Positions 53,438-61,773 of a DNA stretch of 64,000 bases are shown here, piece after piece. The position numbers and the translations under genes were made by a program. The notes under the pieces are model-generated. The model worked only from the letters and a program-made list of their open reading frames with translations. It searched no databases and was not told the origin of the DNA. Location: the NCBI RefSeq assembly GCF_002368115.1, contig NZ_AP018316.1, positions 4,212,666-4,276,665 on the forward strand, read 5' to 3'. Source of the stretch: Dolichospermum compactum NIES-806. GTDB taxonomy: Bacteria > Cyanobacteriota > Cyanobacteriia > Cyanobacteriales > Nostocaceae. Every line of letters begins with the position of its first letter. The first letter of the stretch is position 1.

Positions 53438-53788
53438 ATGGCTACTTGGCAATGTATATCTCAGTGTGGTGCTTGCTGTAACCTAACACCAGCAGATCGT
53501 CCAGACTTAGAAGAGTATCTTTCACCACCGGATTTAGAACTTTATCTCAGTATGGTCGGCGAGGGGGGATGGTGCGTAAATTATGATCATGGTGCGCGGG
53601 AATGTAAAATCTACTCCACCCGTCCCCGGTTTTGTCGTGTGGTAGCAGAGACATTTGAAGAGATGTATGGAATTGAAGCGGAAGATGTCAACGATTTTGC
53701 CATTGATTGCTGTCGTCAGCAAATTGAGGGGGTTTATGGCGATCGCAGTTTAGAACAAATCCGTTTTGATCAAGCTGTCGGTTTTTGA
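53438..53788 (+). CDS. YkgJ-family cysteine-cluster protein
   Basis: 116 residues. Eight cysteines: CISQCGACC at the N-terminus, WCVNYDHGARECKIYSTRPRFC in the middle and DCC near the C-terminus, a zinc- or iron-cluster binding pattern of the YkgJ/UPF0153 family. The reaction is unknown. A tandem dyad repeat lies immediately upstream. The last 50 bp of the gene are present again at 55131-55180. Confidence 0.9.
   Translation: MATWQCISQCGACCNLTPADRPDLEEYLSPPDLELYLSMVGEGGWCVNYDHGARECKIYSTRPRFCRVVAETFEEMYGIEAEDVNDFAIDCCRQQIEGVYGDRSLEQIRFDQAVGF
53739..53788 (+). repeat. 50-bp direct repeat, left copy (3' end of ykgJ-type gene)
   Basis: Matches 55131-55180 at 49 of 50 positions. It covers the last 16 codons and stop codon of the cysteine-cluster gene. 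Confidence 0.93.
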
Positions 53789-53877
53789 TTTAATTCATAT
53801 AATTATTCTCTCATTGTGTTTTTAAGCGCAGTAATCAATGGGAGATTCACCTTGATGTACCTAAGTTTTGCTACTGC

Positions 53878-54238
53878 TTACAAAGTTTCTATGCGATCCC
53901 ATATATCTAACAATAATTTCAAGCTAGATAAATGATTCATTGATTCACATCGCTTTTTTAACGCATCTAGATACTTTTTATCCGCTACAACTTTTGGATC
54001 TTTTTTACTGTAGGACAAACCAAATTCTGTGAGATATTCTTTGAGATAACGTTCATGAAATTTCGCTTTTGTCCTAAAAATATATCCAGGTGGAAAGGAG
54101 GACATTTCTTCAGGATCATTTACCAAAATATCGTAATATGCCTGAAACTCCGATAAAACTGGAGAACTTCCAATTGAACTGTATTCGTTAGGAATTTGGG
54201 CATTACCTAATGCCCATGTTTCAATACAGCAATGCTGA
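53878..54238 (-). pseudogene. 3' remnant of a DUF4276/TOPRIM-like partner gene
   Basis: The frame reads CIETWALGNAQIP, LSEFQAYYDILVNDPEEM, FHERYLKEYLTEFGLSYSKK and YLDALKKRCESMNHLSSLKL before the stop. The ...IETW...DPxxM...FHExYLKE... pattern recalls the C-terminal half of DUF4276-type proteins that act with AAA ATPases. There is no start or N-terminal half. The short open frame 53878-54126 is only part of it. It follows the ATPase remnant directly, so the join is a deletion. Confidence 0.6.
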
Positions 54239-54242
54239 ATTA

Positions 54243-54896
54243 TTATATGAATCTCTGTTTTTGAGCTTTCTGTAAATAAAAAGCCTTTAAGACTGGCGGA
54301 AAATTAGCAAAAAATTCTTTAGAATTCTGAACTTCATCATCTTCAATATTAACTGGTATTTCAGAAGGATCAAAACCAAGTCCAATCATCGATTGTTGAC
54401 GAGTTTCAAAGTTAAATATTAATCTCTCAAATGCTTTACGAACTGGAATAATCAAATCTTCTTCTGAAAGAAGAGTAATTGCACTTTCAGTTCTTTTCAA
54501 TTTAGGCAATTTTTCATTATTAAATTTTGAATCTAAGCCACTGCGGAGAAGTATCTCTAATTCAGAATTATCATCATATCGAACTAGTTTTTCATACACA
54601 ATTTCAGTCTGTTTTGACTCATTTACATTTAGAAGAATTTCTTCGTTTTTGATTGAGGAACTTTCTAATTCCCACCTATAATTTTGTCCTAAATGAGAGA
54701 AATTGATACTCCATTCTAAATCATCTAAGTTACGATTTCTACCTTTTGCAACATCACAAATCAAGTCAAGTGCCTTTAAAATTCTTGTCTTTCCAACTCC
54801 AGAACCACCGACAAGTAAATTTAGACTCTCAAATTTAACTTCCTCAATGTGCCAATTTTGCTTATTGTTAATGAATTTAAAACTCTGTATTTTCAT
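54243..54896 (-). pseudogene. AAA ATPase, C-terminally truncated
   Basis: 217 residues from ATG 54896 (MKIQSFKFINNKQNWHIEEV). The P-loop is GGSGVGKT (30-37) in the LNLLVGGSGVGKTRILKAL setting of OLD/RecF-like ATPases. Family members run to 350-450 residues with a signature and Walker B near the end; here the frame stops at QKAQKQRFI. With the following TOPRIM-like remnant it forms a former two-gene pair resembling OLD/Gabija-type nuclease systems. It may still be translated, but it lacks a complete ATPase. Confidence 0.7.
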
Positions 54897-55130
54897 TCTT
54901 CTTACTTTTCTTAATAAATAATTATATAGGGAATCTAAAAGAACTTCTTACATGAATATCTTCAATTCGCTCTATATCCGGTATTTTAGCACTCAAAGTT
55001 ATGATCAGAGATTTTGTTTTAGATTACTTTTTAATATCATTAATTAAGCGCGTATTCTCATCAATAATCTTTATGCAAAAAATAAATGTTGCTATTTGCT
55101 TGATATTGCCTCTTGATGAGTATAAGCAGA
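54897..55130. other. Gene-free DNA upstream of the ATPase remnant
   Basis: AT-rich; no gene or RNA seen. It ends exactly at the right copy of the 50-bp repeat. Confidence 0.5.
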
Positions 55131-55180
55131 GCGATCGCAGTTTGGAACAAATCCGTTTTGATCAAGCTGTCGGTTTTTGA
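55131..55180 (+). repeat. 50-bp direct repeat, right copy
   Basis: Duplicate of 53739-53788 with one difference. The bracketed segment is 1,342 bp and contains only the ATPase/TOPRIM remnant. Confidence 0.93.
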
Positions 55181-55260
55181 GAAATCCAGTTGCAATTTAT
55201 GACAACAATATGAGAAAATGAAAAGAATATGAAAACAACCTAGAGACAATATTAGCGCCT

Positions 55261-55638
55261 GTGAAACTTGATACTCCACCTGTCAGCATTTCCACCCTAT
55301 CTGAAACTGAAAGCCAGTTACATCAGACCATACTCAAGGATCATCCCCAACCGAAAGAATCTGTATTTATGGTCTTTGGGACGACCTTCATTACAATTTT
55401 TCTCGCAGAAATTGGTGATAAAACCCAACTTTCCACCTTATTAATGAGTGCCGAATCTCATGCCCCTTGGGTGGTTTTTCTTGGTTCAGCGGTAGCATTA
55501 ATTACTACCAGCCTACTGGGAGTATTATTAGGTGGTTGGATATCCACAAAACTTAGCCCGAAAACCGTCGAGAAATCAGCCGGGGTGATGTTGCTGCTAA
55601 TTTCCCTGATGTTGGTGTGGGATGTGATTCAGGGTTAA
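55261..55638 (+). CDS. GDT1/UPF0016 half-transporter 1
   Basis: 125 residues from a GTG start at 55261; ATG at 55369 (MVFGTTFITIF) is an alternative. Three hydrophobic helices with the family motif E-x-G-D-K-(S/T): FLAEIGDKTQLSTLLM. Eukaryotic TMEM165/Gdt1 and most bacterial members have two such repeats in one chain; here they are on two genes. Cyanobacterial members export manganese (Mnx; split Hmx1/Hmx2 in Anabaena). The partner begins 29 bp downstream. It presumably forms a heterodimer in the plasma or thylakoid membrane. Confidence 0.88.
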   Translation: MKLDTPPVSISTLSETESQLHQTILKDHPQPKESVFMVFGTTFITIFLAEIGDKTQLSTLLMSAESHAPWVVFLGSAVALITTSLLGVLLGGWISTKLSPKTVEKSAGVMLLLISLMLVWDVIQG

Positions 55639-55667
55639 TACTTATAAATATTGTGAACTGGGGAATT

Positions 55668-55949
55668 ATGAACTGGCATCTTTTAGGACTAAGCTTTGTC
55701 ACAGTATTTCTATCAGAATTAGGTGATAAAAGTCAGTTAGCAGCGATCGCACTTTCTGGACAAGGACAATCTCGAAAAGCTATATTTTTTGGTACAGCGG
55801 GCGCTTTAGTATTAACAAGTCTCCTGGGCGCATTGGCTGGTGGTGCAGTGTCCCAATTCTTACCTACACGCATTTTAAAAGCGATCGCCGCCGTCGGTTT
55901 TGCCATCCTCGCCATCCGTCTATTATTACCCAACAGTGACGAGGAATAA
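55668..55949 (+). CDS. GDT1/UPF0016 half-transporter 2
   Basis: 93 residues from ATG 55668 (MNWHLLGLSFVTVFLSELGD); an upstream frame to 55617 has no good start. Motif FLSELGDKSQLAAIAL and three helices. It complements the preceding half-transporter, with which it is co-transcribed, to form an apparent cation/proton antiporter, probably for Mn2+. Confidence 0.9.
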   Translation: MNWHLLGLSFVTVFLSELGDKSQLAAIALSGQGQSRKAIFFGTAGALVLTSLLGALAGGAVSQFLPTRILKAIAAVGFAILAIRLLLPNSDEE

Positions 55950-55973
55950 TTCAAAAAGCAAAAAACTCTGACT

Positions 55974-56459
55974 TTAAGCTTCCCGCCAACACCAATTTAA
56001 AAGCACACCTCCTCCGACCACCTTCAAGACTTCCAACAGAAAATAACCGCCGTGCAATAAATTCATTGTTGGTGGCATTGAATCACGAGGGAGTAGGCTA
56101 AAATTAGCCCCCAGAGCGCACATTTGGGGAGTTAGGAAATAAGTATCTAGAAATACGATTATTAACAGAAGTCCAGATAAAGCAATGATACCCAAACGCC
56201 AATTAGATTGAGTTTTGCTAATAGCTAACACAGCAGTTAAAACCACAGCAGCAGACAATAATTCTAAGCGATTAAAATTCCCAAAAACCACATAACCGAC
56301 TGTAGAAAAATTTGCCTCATTCATCATCCCAGCAACAGCAAGACTAGGCATAATTACCCAATCTAACACCAGACTAGCACTCAGCCAAAAGCCCAAAGTC
56401 AACAGAATAGCTGTTTGCCAAGTTGACCTTTTCAAATCGAGGTTAGAAATAGCGTTCAT
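55974..56459 (-). CDS. Conserved four-helix membrane protein (DUF4149-like)
   Basis: 161 residues, four hydrophobic segments: TAILLTLGFWLSASLVLDWVI, LELLSAAVVLTAVLAI, IIALSGLLLIIVFLDTYFL and FLLEVLKVVGGGVLL. The pattern of a small integral membrane protein with a VLDWVIMPSL motif is common to cyanobacteria. Tail to tail with the half-transporter 2 gene (24 bp gap). Function unknown. Confidence 0.8.
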   Translation of the reverse strand: MNAISNLDLKRSTWQTAILLTLGFWLSASLVLDWVIMPSLAVAGMMNEANFSTVGYVVFGNFNRLELLSAAVVLTAVLAISKTQSNWRLGIIALSGLLLIIVFLDTYFLTPQMCALGANFSLLPRDSMPPTMNLLHGGYFLLEVLKVVGGGVLLNWCWREA

Positions 56460-56793
56460 AAGAATAATTGCTTTGTTGTATTCTTAGAGTCTAACTAAAA
56501 CAATGATTTTGACAACAAATATCAATTAACTGTTACAAACCAAAAAATAGCGTTATTAAAGCGGTTTCAGACGATTTTGTAAACAAATTTGAAGTTTGAT
56601 TAACAAATAATTCAAAAATCTGCAAAACTTAATGTCTTTGCGCCCAGAAAATCCAATTCAATAGATTGACTGTTTTAGTATTTAAGATTTGCTAATGCTA
56701 ACCAAAATTCTATATCTGCTGTAAGCATAAAGATTCTTATCAGATAGTTTTTAATTGAGTTTTGTAGTTTTTATAGATACTTGTATTTTTAAA
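56460..56793. other. Intergenic, 334 bp
   Basis: AT-rich DNA. No repeat, RNA or small ORF that I can support. Confidence 0.5.
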
Positions 56794-57201
56794 TTAAATC
56801 TTGATTTTTTCCTTATTTTCCAGAGGAAAAGCTGCATCGGAAAAATCAATAGTTTCCCCAGATACAGGTAAACATTCATCACTGAGATTTTCACAAAATA
56901 TAATTTCTACAACATCCCAATTATCATTTTCAGGAATTATAGCTTGATAAATAAAACCATCTTCTGATTTTCTAAAAGCATCATATAAATCAATATTACC
57001 AGAACGAATATTTTTTAATCTTCCTTTTGACATGGGAGAATAAAGCCAAGTTTTATGATCTGGTGTTTCATCTATCCAAACAGCAAAAAAAATCTGTCCT
57101 GAAGCATTTTGACAGCTAAATAAACAGGGAAAATCATAATATTCATAGATTTCAATAATTTCTAGGTTTACTAGCGGTGGGTATTGTGGTAGTAATTTCA
57201 T
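56794..57201 (-). CDS. Hypothetical protein, possible DUF6575
   Basis: 135 residues, acidic, soluble. The features LEIIEIYEYYDFPCLFSC, GQIFFAVWIDETPDHKTWLYSPMSKGRL and DLYDAFRKSEDGFIYQ recall the DUF6575 family by memory. Its neighbour 57217-57438 is on the same strand 15 bp upstream, so they are probably one transcript. Such pairs are often toxin-antitoxin-like or phage-related; nothing in the sequence proves this. Confidence 0.55.
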   Translation of the reverse strand: MKLLPQYPPLVNLEIIEIYEYYDFPCLFSCQNASGQIFFAVWIDETPDHKTWLYSPMSKGRLKNIRSGNIDLYDAFRKSEDGFIYQAIIPENDNWDVVEIIFCENLSDECLPVSGETIDFSDAAFPLENKEKIKI

Positions 57202-57216
57202 AGATGAACCTCATGT

Positions 57217-57438
57217 TTAGTCAGGATAAGCAATGTTAACAATTTCAAAATTTCGCCAAGGTTCTTGATTAACTGGAAACCACCAAGTATGATGATCATT
57301 ACCTGTTTTCCTGGAAGGTGTGTTTAATATTTTTTCTATAACTCCACAAACAGCATTAATCATCTGCTCTCTATCTTCCGATTTCCATTTGCTATTTGAT
57401 TTAAGTTTACCCATACATGAAGTTGCAACTCCTTCCAT
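57217..57438 (-). CDS. Hypothetical protein, partner of the above
   Basis: 73 residues: an Asn/Lys-rich N-terminal half (MGKLKSNSKWKSEDREQM), a helix INAVCGVIEKILNTPS and a histidine/tryptophan-rich C-terminal part (NDHHTWWFPVNQEPW). The family is unknown to me. The start could be ATG 57438 or the internal Met at position 9. Confidence 0.55.
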   Translation of the reverse strand: MEGVATSCMGKLKSNSKWKSEDREQMINAVCGVIEKILNTPSRKTGNDHHTWWFPVNQEPWRNFEIVNIAYPD

Positions 57439-57531
57439 TAACTGGGCTAATTTCTGGTAATTCTGTATCTTTTTATTTTTCTCTAATTATAATTTTATAT
57501 CACTAAAAGTCCTTAGTTCTGTGTCATTCTC

Positions 57532-57556
57532 CGCGCCTTTGCGTCTCTGTGCGAAA
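57532..57556. repeat. Dispersed CGCCTTTGCGTCTCTGTGCG repeat
   Basis: An isolated copy of the GCAAAGGCGCAAAG family found at 58944 and 59381. Elsewhere in the interval 57439-57746 a short minus-strand frame (57630-57722, 30 codons, MAFITLPFGDVNLKIELEQE then ENEPFIADSD) may be a small gene or remnant; support is weak. Confidence 0.55.
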
Positions 57557-57746
57557 CAGAATCTTAATCTTCCAGTTTATCAGCCACCGCCTCCTGTCTT
57601 GTGTTTCCATAAGCCAACACACCAGAAAATCAATCACTATCCGCAATAAAGGGTTCATTTTCCTCTTGTTCAAGTTCTATTTTCAAGTTCACATCCCCAA
57701 ACGGTAAGGTAATAAAAGCCATATTTAGTAAAAATAAACAAAATAG

Positions 57747-58940
57747 ATGACATCCATAGAATCCCACAAAAAAGCCAAAGCCCTCAAACCCGGAAGCGTG
57801 CGCCCCGCCAAAGAACTATGTAGCGAATGCGGACTATGCGACACCTACTATATCCACTACGTCAAAGAAGCCTGCGCCTTCATTACCCAAAGAATAGACG
57901 AACTAGAAACCAGCGCCCATAAACGCCCCCGCAACCTCGAAAACGAAAACGAACTCTACTTTGGAGTTCATCAAGAAATGATGTCCGCCAGAAAACAACA
58001 ACCCATAGAAGGCGCACAATGGACAGGAATAGTGAGCAGCATAGCCATAGAAATGCTCAATCGTGGCTTAGTAGAAGGCGTAGTCTGCGTCCAAAACAGC
58101 AAAGAAGACCGCTTTCAACCCATGCCTATCATAGCGCGAACCCCCGAAGAAATACTAGCAGCCAAAGTCAATAAACCCACCCTATCCCCCAACCTATCCG
58201 TATTAGAACAGATAGAAAAATCGGGAATGAAACGGTTATTAGTGATTGGAGTAGGTTGTCAAATCCAAGCATTACGAGCCGTTGAGAAAAAACTTGGACT
58301 AGAAAAACTCTACGTACTAGGAACACCCTGCGTAGATAACGTTACCCGCGCCGGACTGCAAAAATTCCTAGAAACCACCAGCCGTTCCCCCGAAACAGTC
58401 GTCAGCTACGAATTTATGCAAGACTTCCGAGTCCACTTCAAACACGAAGACGGTTCAGAAGAAACAGTCCCCTTCTTCGGCTTAAAAACCAACGTCCTCA
58501 AAGACATCTTCGCCCCATCATGTATGAGTTGCTTCGATTACGTCAACTCCCTCGCTGATATCGTCGTCGGGTATATGGGCGCACCTTACCAATGGCAATG
58601 GATAGTAGTCAGAAACGATACAGGCAAAGAAATGCTCGAACTGGTAAAAGACCAACTCAACACCCAGCCCGTCACGTCCCAAGGAAACCGGAAACCAGCA
58701 GTACAGCAAAGCATACCAGCTTATGATCAAGCCGTCACCTTACCCATGTGGGCAGCGAAATTAATGGGTGTGGTGATAGATAAGATTGGCCCCAAAGGAC
58801 TGGAATATGCGAGATTTTCCATAGATTCCCACTTTGCGAGAAATTATTTGTATGTGAAGCGGAATCATGGAGAGAAATTAGAAGCTCATGTACCGGAGTT
58901 TGCGAAGCGGATAGTGGAGCAGTATAAGTTACCGGAATAA
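57747..58940 (+). CDS. bciB: 3,8-divinyl protochlorophyllide 8-vinyl reductase, cyanobacterial F420-hydrogenase-beta type
   Basis: 397 residues of the Coenzyme F420 hydrogenase beta-subunit family; Synechocystis Slr1923-type proteins reduce the 8-vinyl group in chlorophyll synthesis with ferredoxin. The Fe-S ligands LCSECGLC (C25, C28, C31) and CMSCFDY are present, as are the FAD/substrate region GVGCQIQAL and GTPCVDNVTRAG. The first about 950 bp use many C- and G-ending codons, unlike neighbouring genes. The last 200 bp look ordinary. Full length; no frameshift seen. Confidence 0.9.
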   Translation: MTSIESHKKAKALKPGSVRPAKELCSECGLCDTYYIHYVKEACAFITQRIDELETSAHKRPRNLENENELYFGVHQEMMSARKQQPIEGAQWTGIVSSIAIEMLNRGLVEGVVCVQNSKEDRFQPMPIIARTPEEILAAKVNKPTLSPNLSVLEQIEKSGMKRLLVIGVGCQIQALRAVEKKLGLEKLYVLGTPCVDNVTRAGLQKFLETTSRSPETVVSYEFMQDFRVHFKHEDGSEETVPFFGLKTNVLKDIFAPSCMSCFDYVNSLADIVVGYMGAPYQWQWIVVRNDTGKEMLELVKDQLNTQPVTSQGNRKPAVQQSIPAYDQAVTLPMWAAKLMGVVIDKIGPKGLEYARFSIDSHFARNYLYVKRNHGEKLEAHVPEFAKRIVEQYKLPE

Positions 58941-58943
58941 GGT

Positions 58944-58970
58944 CTCACGCAAAGGCGCAAAGACGCAAAG
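58944..58970. repeat. Left inverted repeat around the GxxExxY gene
   Basis: ctcacgcaaaggcgcaaaga plus cgcaaag. The inverse, with one difference, is at 59381-59407. Confidence 0.85.
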
Positions 58971-58994
58971 GGAAGAAGCGTCTTTGTCCTGAGT

Positions 58995-59372
58995 TTATAG
59001 GTTGTTCGCAATGCGGGAGATTCCGTCTTTGATGAGAAATGATCCGAAGTTTATGAGTAAACCAAGGCGTTTATCAGCGAGACGAAGGTAAGTTAATAGT
59101 TGTTTTTTATGCACCGGGTGAACTGTTTCTACAGATTTAAGTTCGATAATAACTTTGTTTTCAACTATTAAATCAGCCCGAAAACCTATCTCTAGATGAA
59201 CATCTTCATAAACTACAGGTATGGGTTGCTCCGCTTTTACCTGCAATCCTCGCTTTCCTAACTCATATTCCAGAACAGACTGGTAAACAGATTCCAACAA
59301 ACCTGCTCCCAACTTCGTATGAATTTTATACGCAGCATCAACAACCTCCCTTGCAATCTCATTCTCATTCAT
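58995..59372 (-). CDS. GxxExxY protein (PD-(D/E)XK-like fold)
   Basis: 125 residues. The name-giving motif is GLLESVY (G24, E27, Y30) and the nuclease-like core has FRADLIVENKVIIELKSVE with D-x(n)-E-x-K spacing. These short proteins are abundant in Nostocales; their role is unknown. The gene is boxed by 27-bp inverted repeats about 23 bp from its 3' end and 8 bp from its 5' end, so it may move as a small cassette. Confidence 0.9.
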   Translation of the reverse strand: MNENEIAREVVDAAYKIHTKLGAGLLESVYQSVLEYELGKRGLQVKAEQPIPVVYEDVHLEIGFRADLIVENKVIIELKSVETVHPVHKKQLLTYLRLADKRLGLLINFGSFLIKDGISRIANNL

Positions 59373-59380
59373 TTTCTTAC

Positions 59381-59407
59381 CTTTGCGCCTTTGCGCCTTT
59401 GCGTGAG
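59381..59407. repeat. Right inverted repeat around the GxxExxY gene
   Basis: ctttgcgcctttgcgccttt plus gcgtgag, inverse of 58944-58970. Confidence 0.85.
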
Positions 59408-59409
59408 GA

Positions 59410-60642
59410 TTATTCTATATTTATCACCGCCTCAATAGCCGCTTGTAAAGCAAGAGATACATGAGTCCAATGAGTCCCCCCTTGGCAATAAACCACATAA
59501 GGTTCTCGCAATGGACCATCTGCTGATAACTCTAAGGTACTGCCTTCGATAAATGTCCCCCCAGCCATGACTACTTGGCTTTCGTAGCCTGGCATATCGT
59601 CGGGTATGGGTTCCAGGTAAGAACCGATGGGGGAATGCTGCTGTATGGCTTTGCAGAAGGCGATTAGTTTTTTGGCTGAACCGAGTTTAATGGCTTGAAT
59701 CACATCTCCTCTGGGTGCTAATGGTGGGGGGTTGACTGGATAACCCAGTTTGTCAAATACATAACCTGTTAGGTATGTTCCTTTCATCGCTTCCCCTACC
59801 ATCTGCGGGGCTAAAAATAATCCTTGGAATAACAGGCGATTTTGATCGAAGGTTGCTCCGCCTTCGCTACCAATTCCGGGGGCTGTCAGTCTACAAGCGG
59901 CGGCTTCTACTAGGTCTGCTCGTCCGGCTATATAACCACCTGCACTCACGACTGTACCTCCAGGATTTTTAATCAATGACCCGGCCATGAGGTCAGCACC
60001 AATATGGGTTGGTTCTTGGGTTTCTATGAATTCGCCGTAGCAGTTGTCTACAAAACAAACGGTGTGAGGATTTTGCTGTTTGACGATGTGGACAATTTTT
60101 TCTATGTCGCCTATGGAAAGGCTTGTCCGCCATGAATATCCGCAGGAACGTTGAATCAATACTAACTTTGTGTTGTCGGTAATGCTAGAGCCTAAGTTTT
60201 GCCAATCTATTTTTCCTTGATCAGTTAATTCCAATTGGCGGTATTTTATGCCAAAATCAATAAGAGAACCTTGGCCTTGTCCTCTCAAGCCAATTACCTC
60301 TTCCAAAGTATCGTAGGGAGAACCGACTACTGCTAACATTTCATCCCCAGGACGAAGTACACCATACAGCGCACAAGCGATCGCATGAGTTCCCGAAACA
60401 AACTGCACTCGCACCACCGCAGATTCAGCACCCATCACTTGGGCAAAAACTTTATCTAAGGTTTCTCGTCCTAAATCATCGTGTCCGTAGCCACTGACAC
60501 CAGCAAAATGGTGTGCGCCTACTCGGTGATGACGAAAGGCATCTAATACTCGTTTAAGATTATGCTTGACCTGAGCGTCAATACCAGAAAAAATTTCTAA
60601 TAGTGCCTGTTCTGCTTCCCGCAGCTGTTCAAAGCTGTTCAT
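59410..60642 (-). CDS. PLP-dependent methionine gamma-lyase/aluminium-resistance family protein
   Basis: About 410 residues from ATG 60642, preceded by gaggaaaag; ATG 60663 would add seven residues. The fold-type I PLP enzyme has the cofactor lysine in MAGSLIKNPGGTVVSAGGYI and the motifs SGTHAIACALYG and FVDNCYGEF. Family members are labelled methionine gamma-lyase-like or aluminium resistance (YnbB). They probably act on sulphur amino acids; the true substrate is not known. It is divergent from desC. Confidence 0.88.
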   Translation of the reverse strand: MNSFEQLREAEQALLEIFSGIDAQVKHNLKRVLDAFRHHRVGAHHFAGVSGYGHDDLGRETLDKVFAQVMGAESAVVRVQFVSGTHAIACALYGVLRPGDEMLAVVGSPYDTLEEVIGLRGQGQGSLIDFGIKYRQLELTDQGKIDWQNLGSSITDNTKLVLIQRSCGYSWRTSLSIGDIEKIVHIVKQQNPHTVCFVDNCYGEFIETQEPTHIGADLMAGSLIKNPGGTVVSAGGYIAGRADLVEAAACRLTAPGIGSEGGATFDQNRLLFQGLFLAPQMVGEAMKGTYLTGYVFDKLGYPVNPPPLAPRGDVIQAIKLGSAKKLIAFCKAIQQHSPIGSYLEPIPDDMPGYESQVVMAGGTFIEGSTLELSADGPLREPYVVYCQGGTHWTHVSLALQAAIEAVINIE

Positions 60643-60728
60643 CTTTTCCTCATTGAAAAACATAAAATAGATATGCGGATTCTAGGATCGCGCAGACTAG
60701 GCTGAACAATTTCTATTCAGGTTACTGC

Positions 60729-61544
60729 ATGACAATTGCTACTTCTAAACCTCACATTAACTGGGTTAATACCCTATTTTTCGTTGCATTGCACGTCGGC
60801 GCTCTTTTTGCCTTAATTCCTAGCAATTTTAGCTGGAGGGCAGTGGGTGTTGCTTTATTGCTTTATTGGGTGACTGGAGGTTTAGGTATTACTTTGGGAT
60901 ATCACCGTCTTGTCACTCATCGTAGTTTTCAAACACCCAAATGGTTAGAGTATGTCTTGGTAATTTTTGGGACACTATCTTGTGAAGGTGGTCCAATTGA
61001 ATGGGTGGGTACACATCGTATTCACCACTTACATTCTGATACTGAATCAGATCCCCATGATTCCAATCAAGGTTTCTGGTGGAGTCACATGGGTTGGATG
61101 ATTCATTTTGCGCCCGCTCACGATCAAGTTCCTCGCTTCACTAAAGACATTATTGATGACCCAGTTTATCAGTTTTTACAGAAAAATTTCATTTTCTTAC
61201 AAATCGCCTTGGGCTTAGTTCTCTATTTTATAGGTGGCTGGCCAATGGTGGTTTGGGGAATTTTTGTGCGGATTATTTGGGTTTATCACTGTACTTGGTT
61301 GGTAAATAGTGCTACTCATAAATTCGGATACCGCACTTATGAATCTGGTGATAGATCAACTAATTGTTGGTGGGTTGCTATTCTCGTATTTGGTGAAGGT
61401 TGGCACAATAACCACCATGCTTTTCAATATTCTGCCCGTCATGGTTTGGAATGGTGGGAAATTGATATGACTTGGATGACTATTCAGTTATTACAATTAC
61501 TAGGTCTAGCAACAAACGTAAAGCTGGCAGAGAAAAAAGCATAA
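60729..61544 (+). CDS. desC: Acyl-lipid delta-9 desaturase
   Basis: 271 residues. The three histidine boxes are HRLVTHRS (H59 to H64), HRIHHLHSD (H96, H99, H100) and HNNHHAFQ near the C-terminus. It introduces the first double bond into membrane lipid fatty acids. First gene of the desC-desA-desB cluster, all on the plus strand. A terminator follows the gene, so it is transcribed separately. The family is often cold-induced. Confidence 0.95.
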   Translation: MTIATSKPHINWVNTLFFVALHVGALFALIPSNFSWRAVGVALLLYWVTGGLGITLGYHRLVTHRSFQTPKWLEYVLVIFGTLSCEGGPIEWVGTHRIHHLHSDTESDPHDSNQGFWWSHMGWMIHFAPAHDQVPRFTKDIIDDPVYQFLQKNFIFLQIALGLVLYFIGGWPMVVWGIFVRIIWVYHCTWLVNSATHKFGYRTYESGDRSTNCWWVAILVFGEGWHNNHHAFQYSARHGLEWWEIDMTWMTIQLLQLLGLATNVKLAEKKA

Positions 61545-61560
61545 GCATATTTCTTGCTCA

Positions 61561-61609
61561 AAGTCAATAGTTTTATAGTCAATTTTTGGCTGAAAACTAT
61601 TGACTTTTT
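61561..61609 (+). terminator. Rho-independent terminator after desC
   Basis: AAGTCAATAGTTTT pairs with AAAACTATTGACTT across an 18-base loop and runs into T residues. The 14-bp stem is strong; it separates desC from desA. Confidence 0.88.
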
Positions 61610-61773
61610 GTGTGTAAATAAAGCAATTTTTAATTTGAAATTTTTAATTGCTGAATATCTATCCTAAGTTGTTCTTAGGTTGCTATAATCTCAGAAATTA
61701 ATGTTACAAAACTTTGCAGCAAGTTACGTTTTTTAGTAACGTTGTGCTGCAGTCTGTTGTTTTTCAGGTATTC

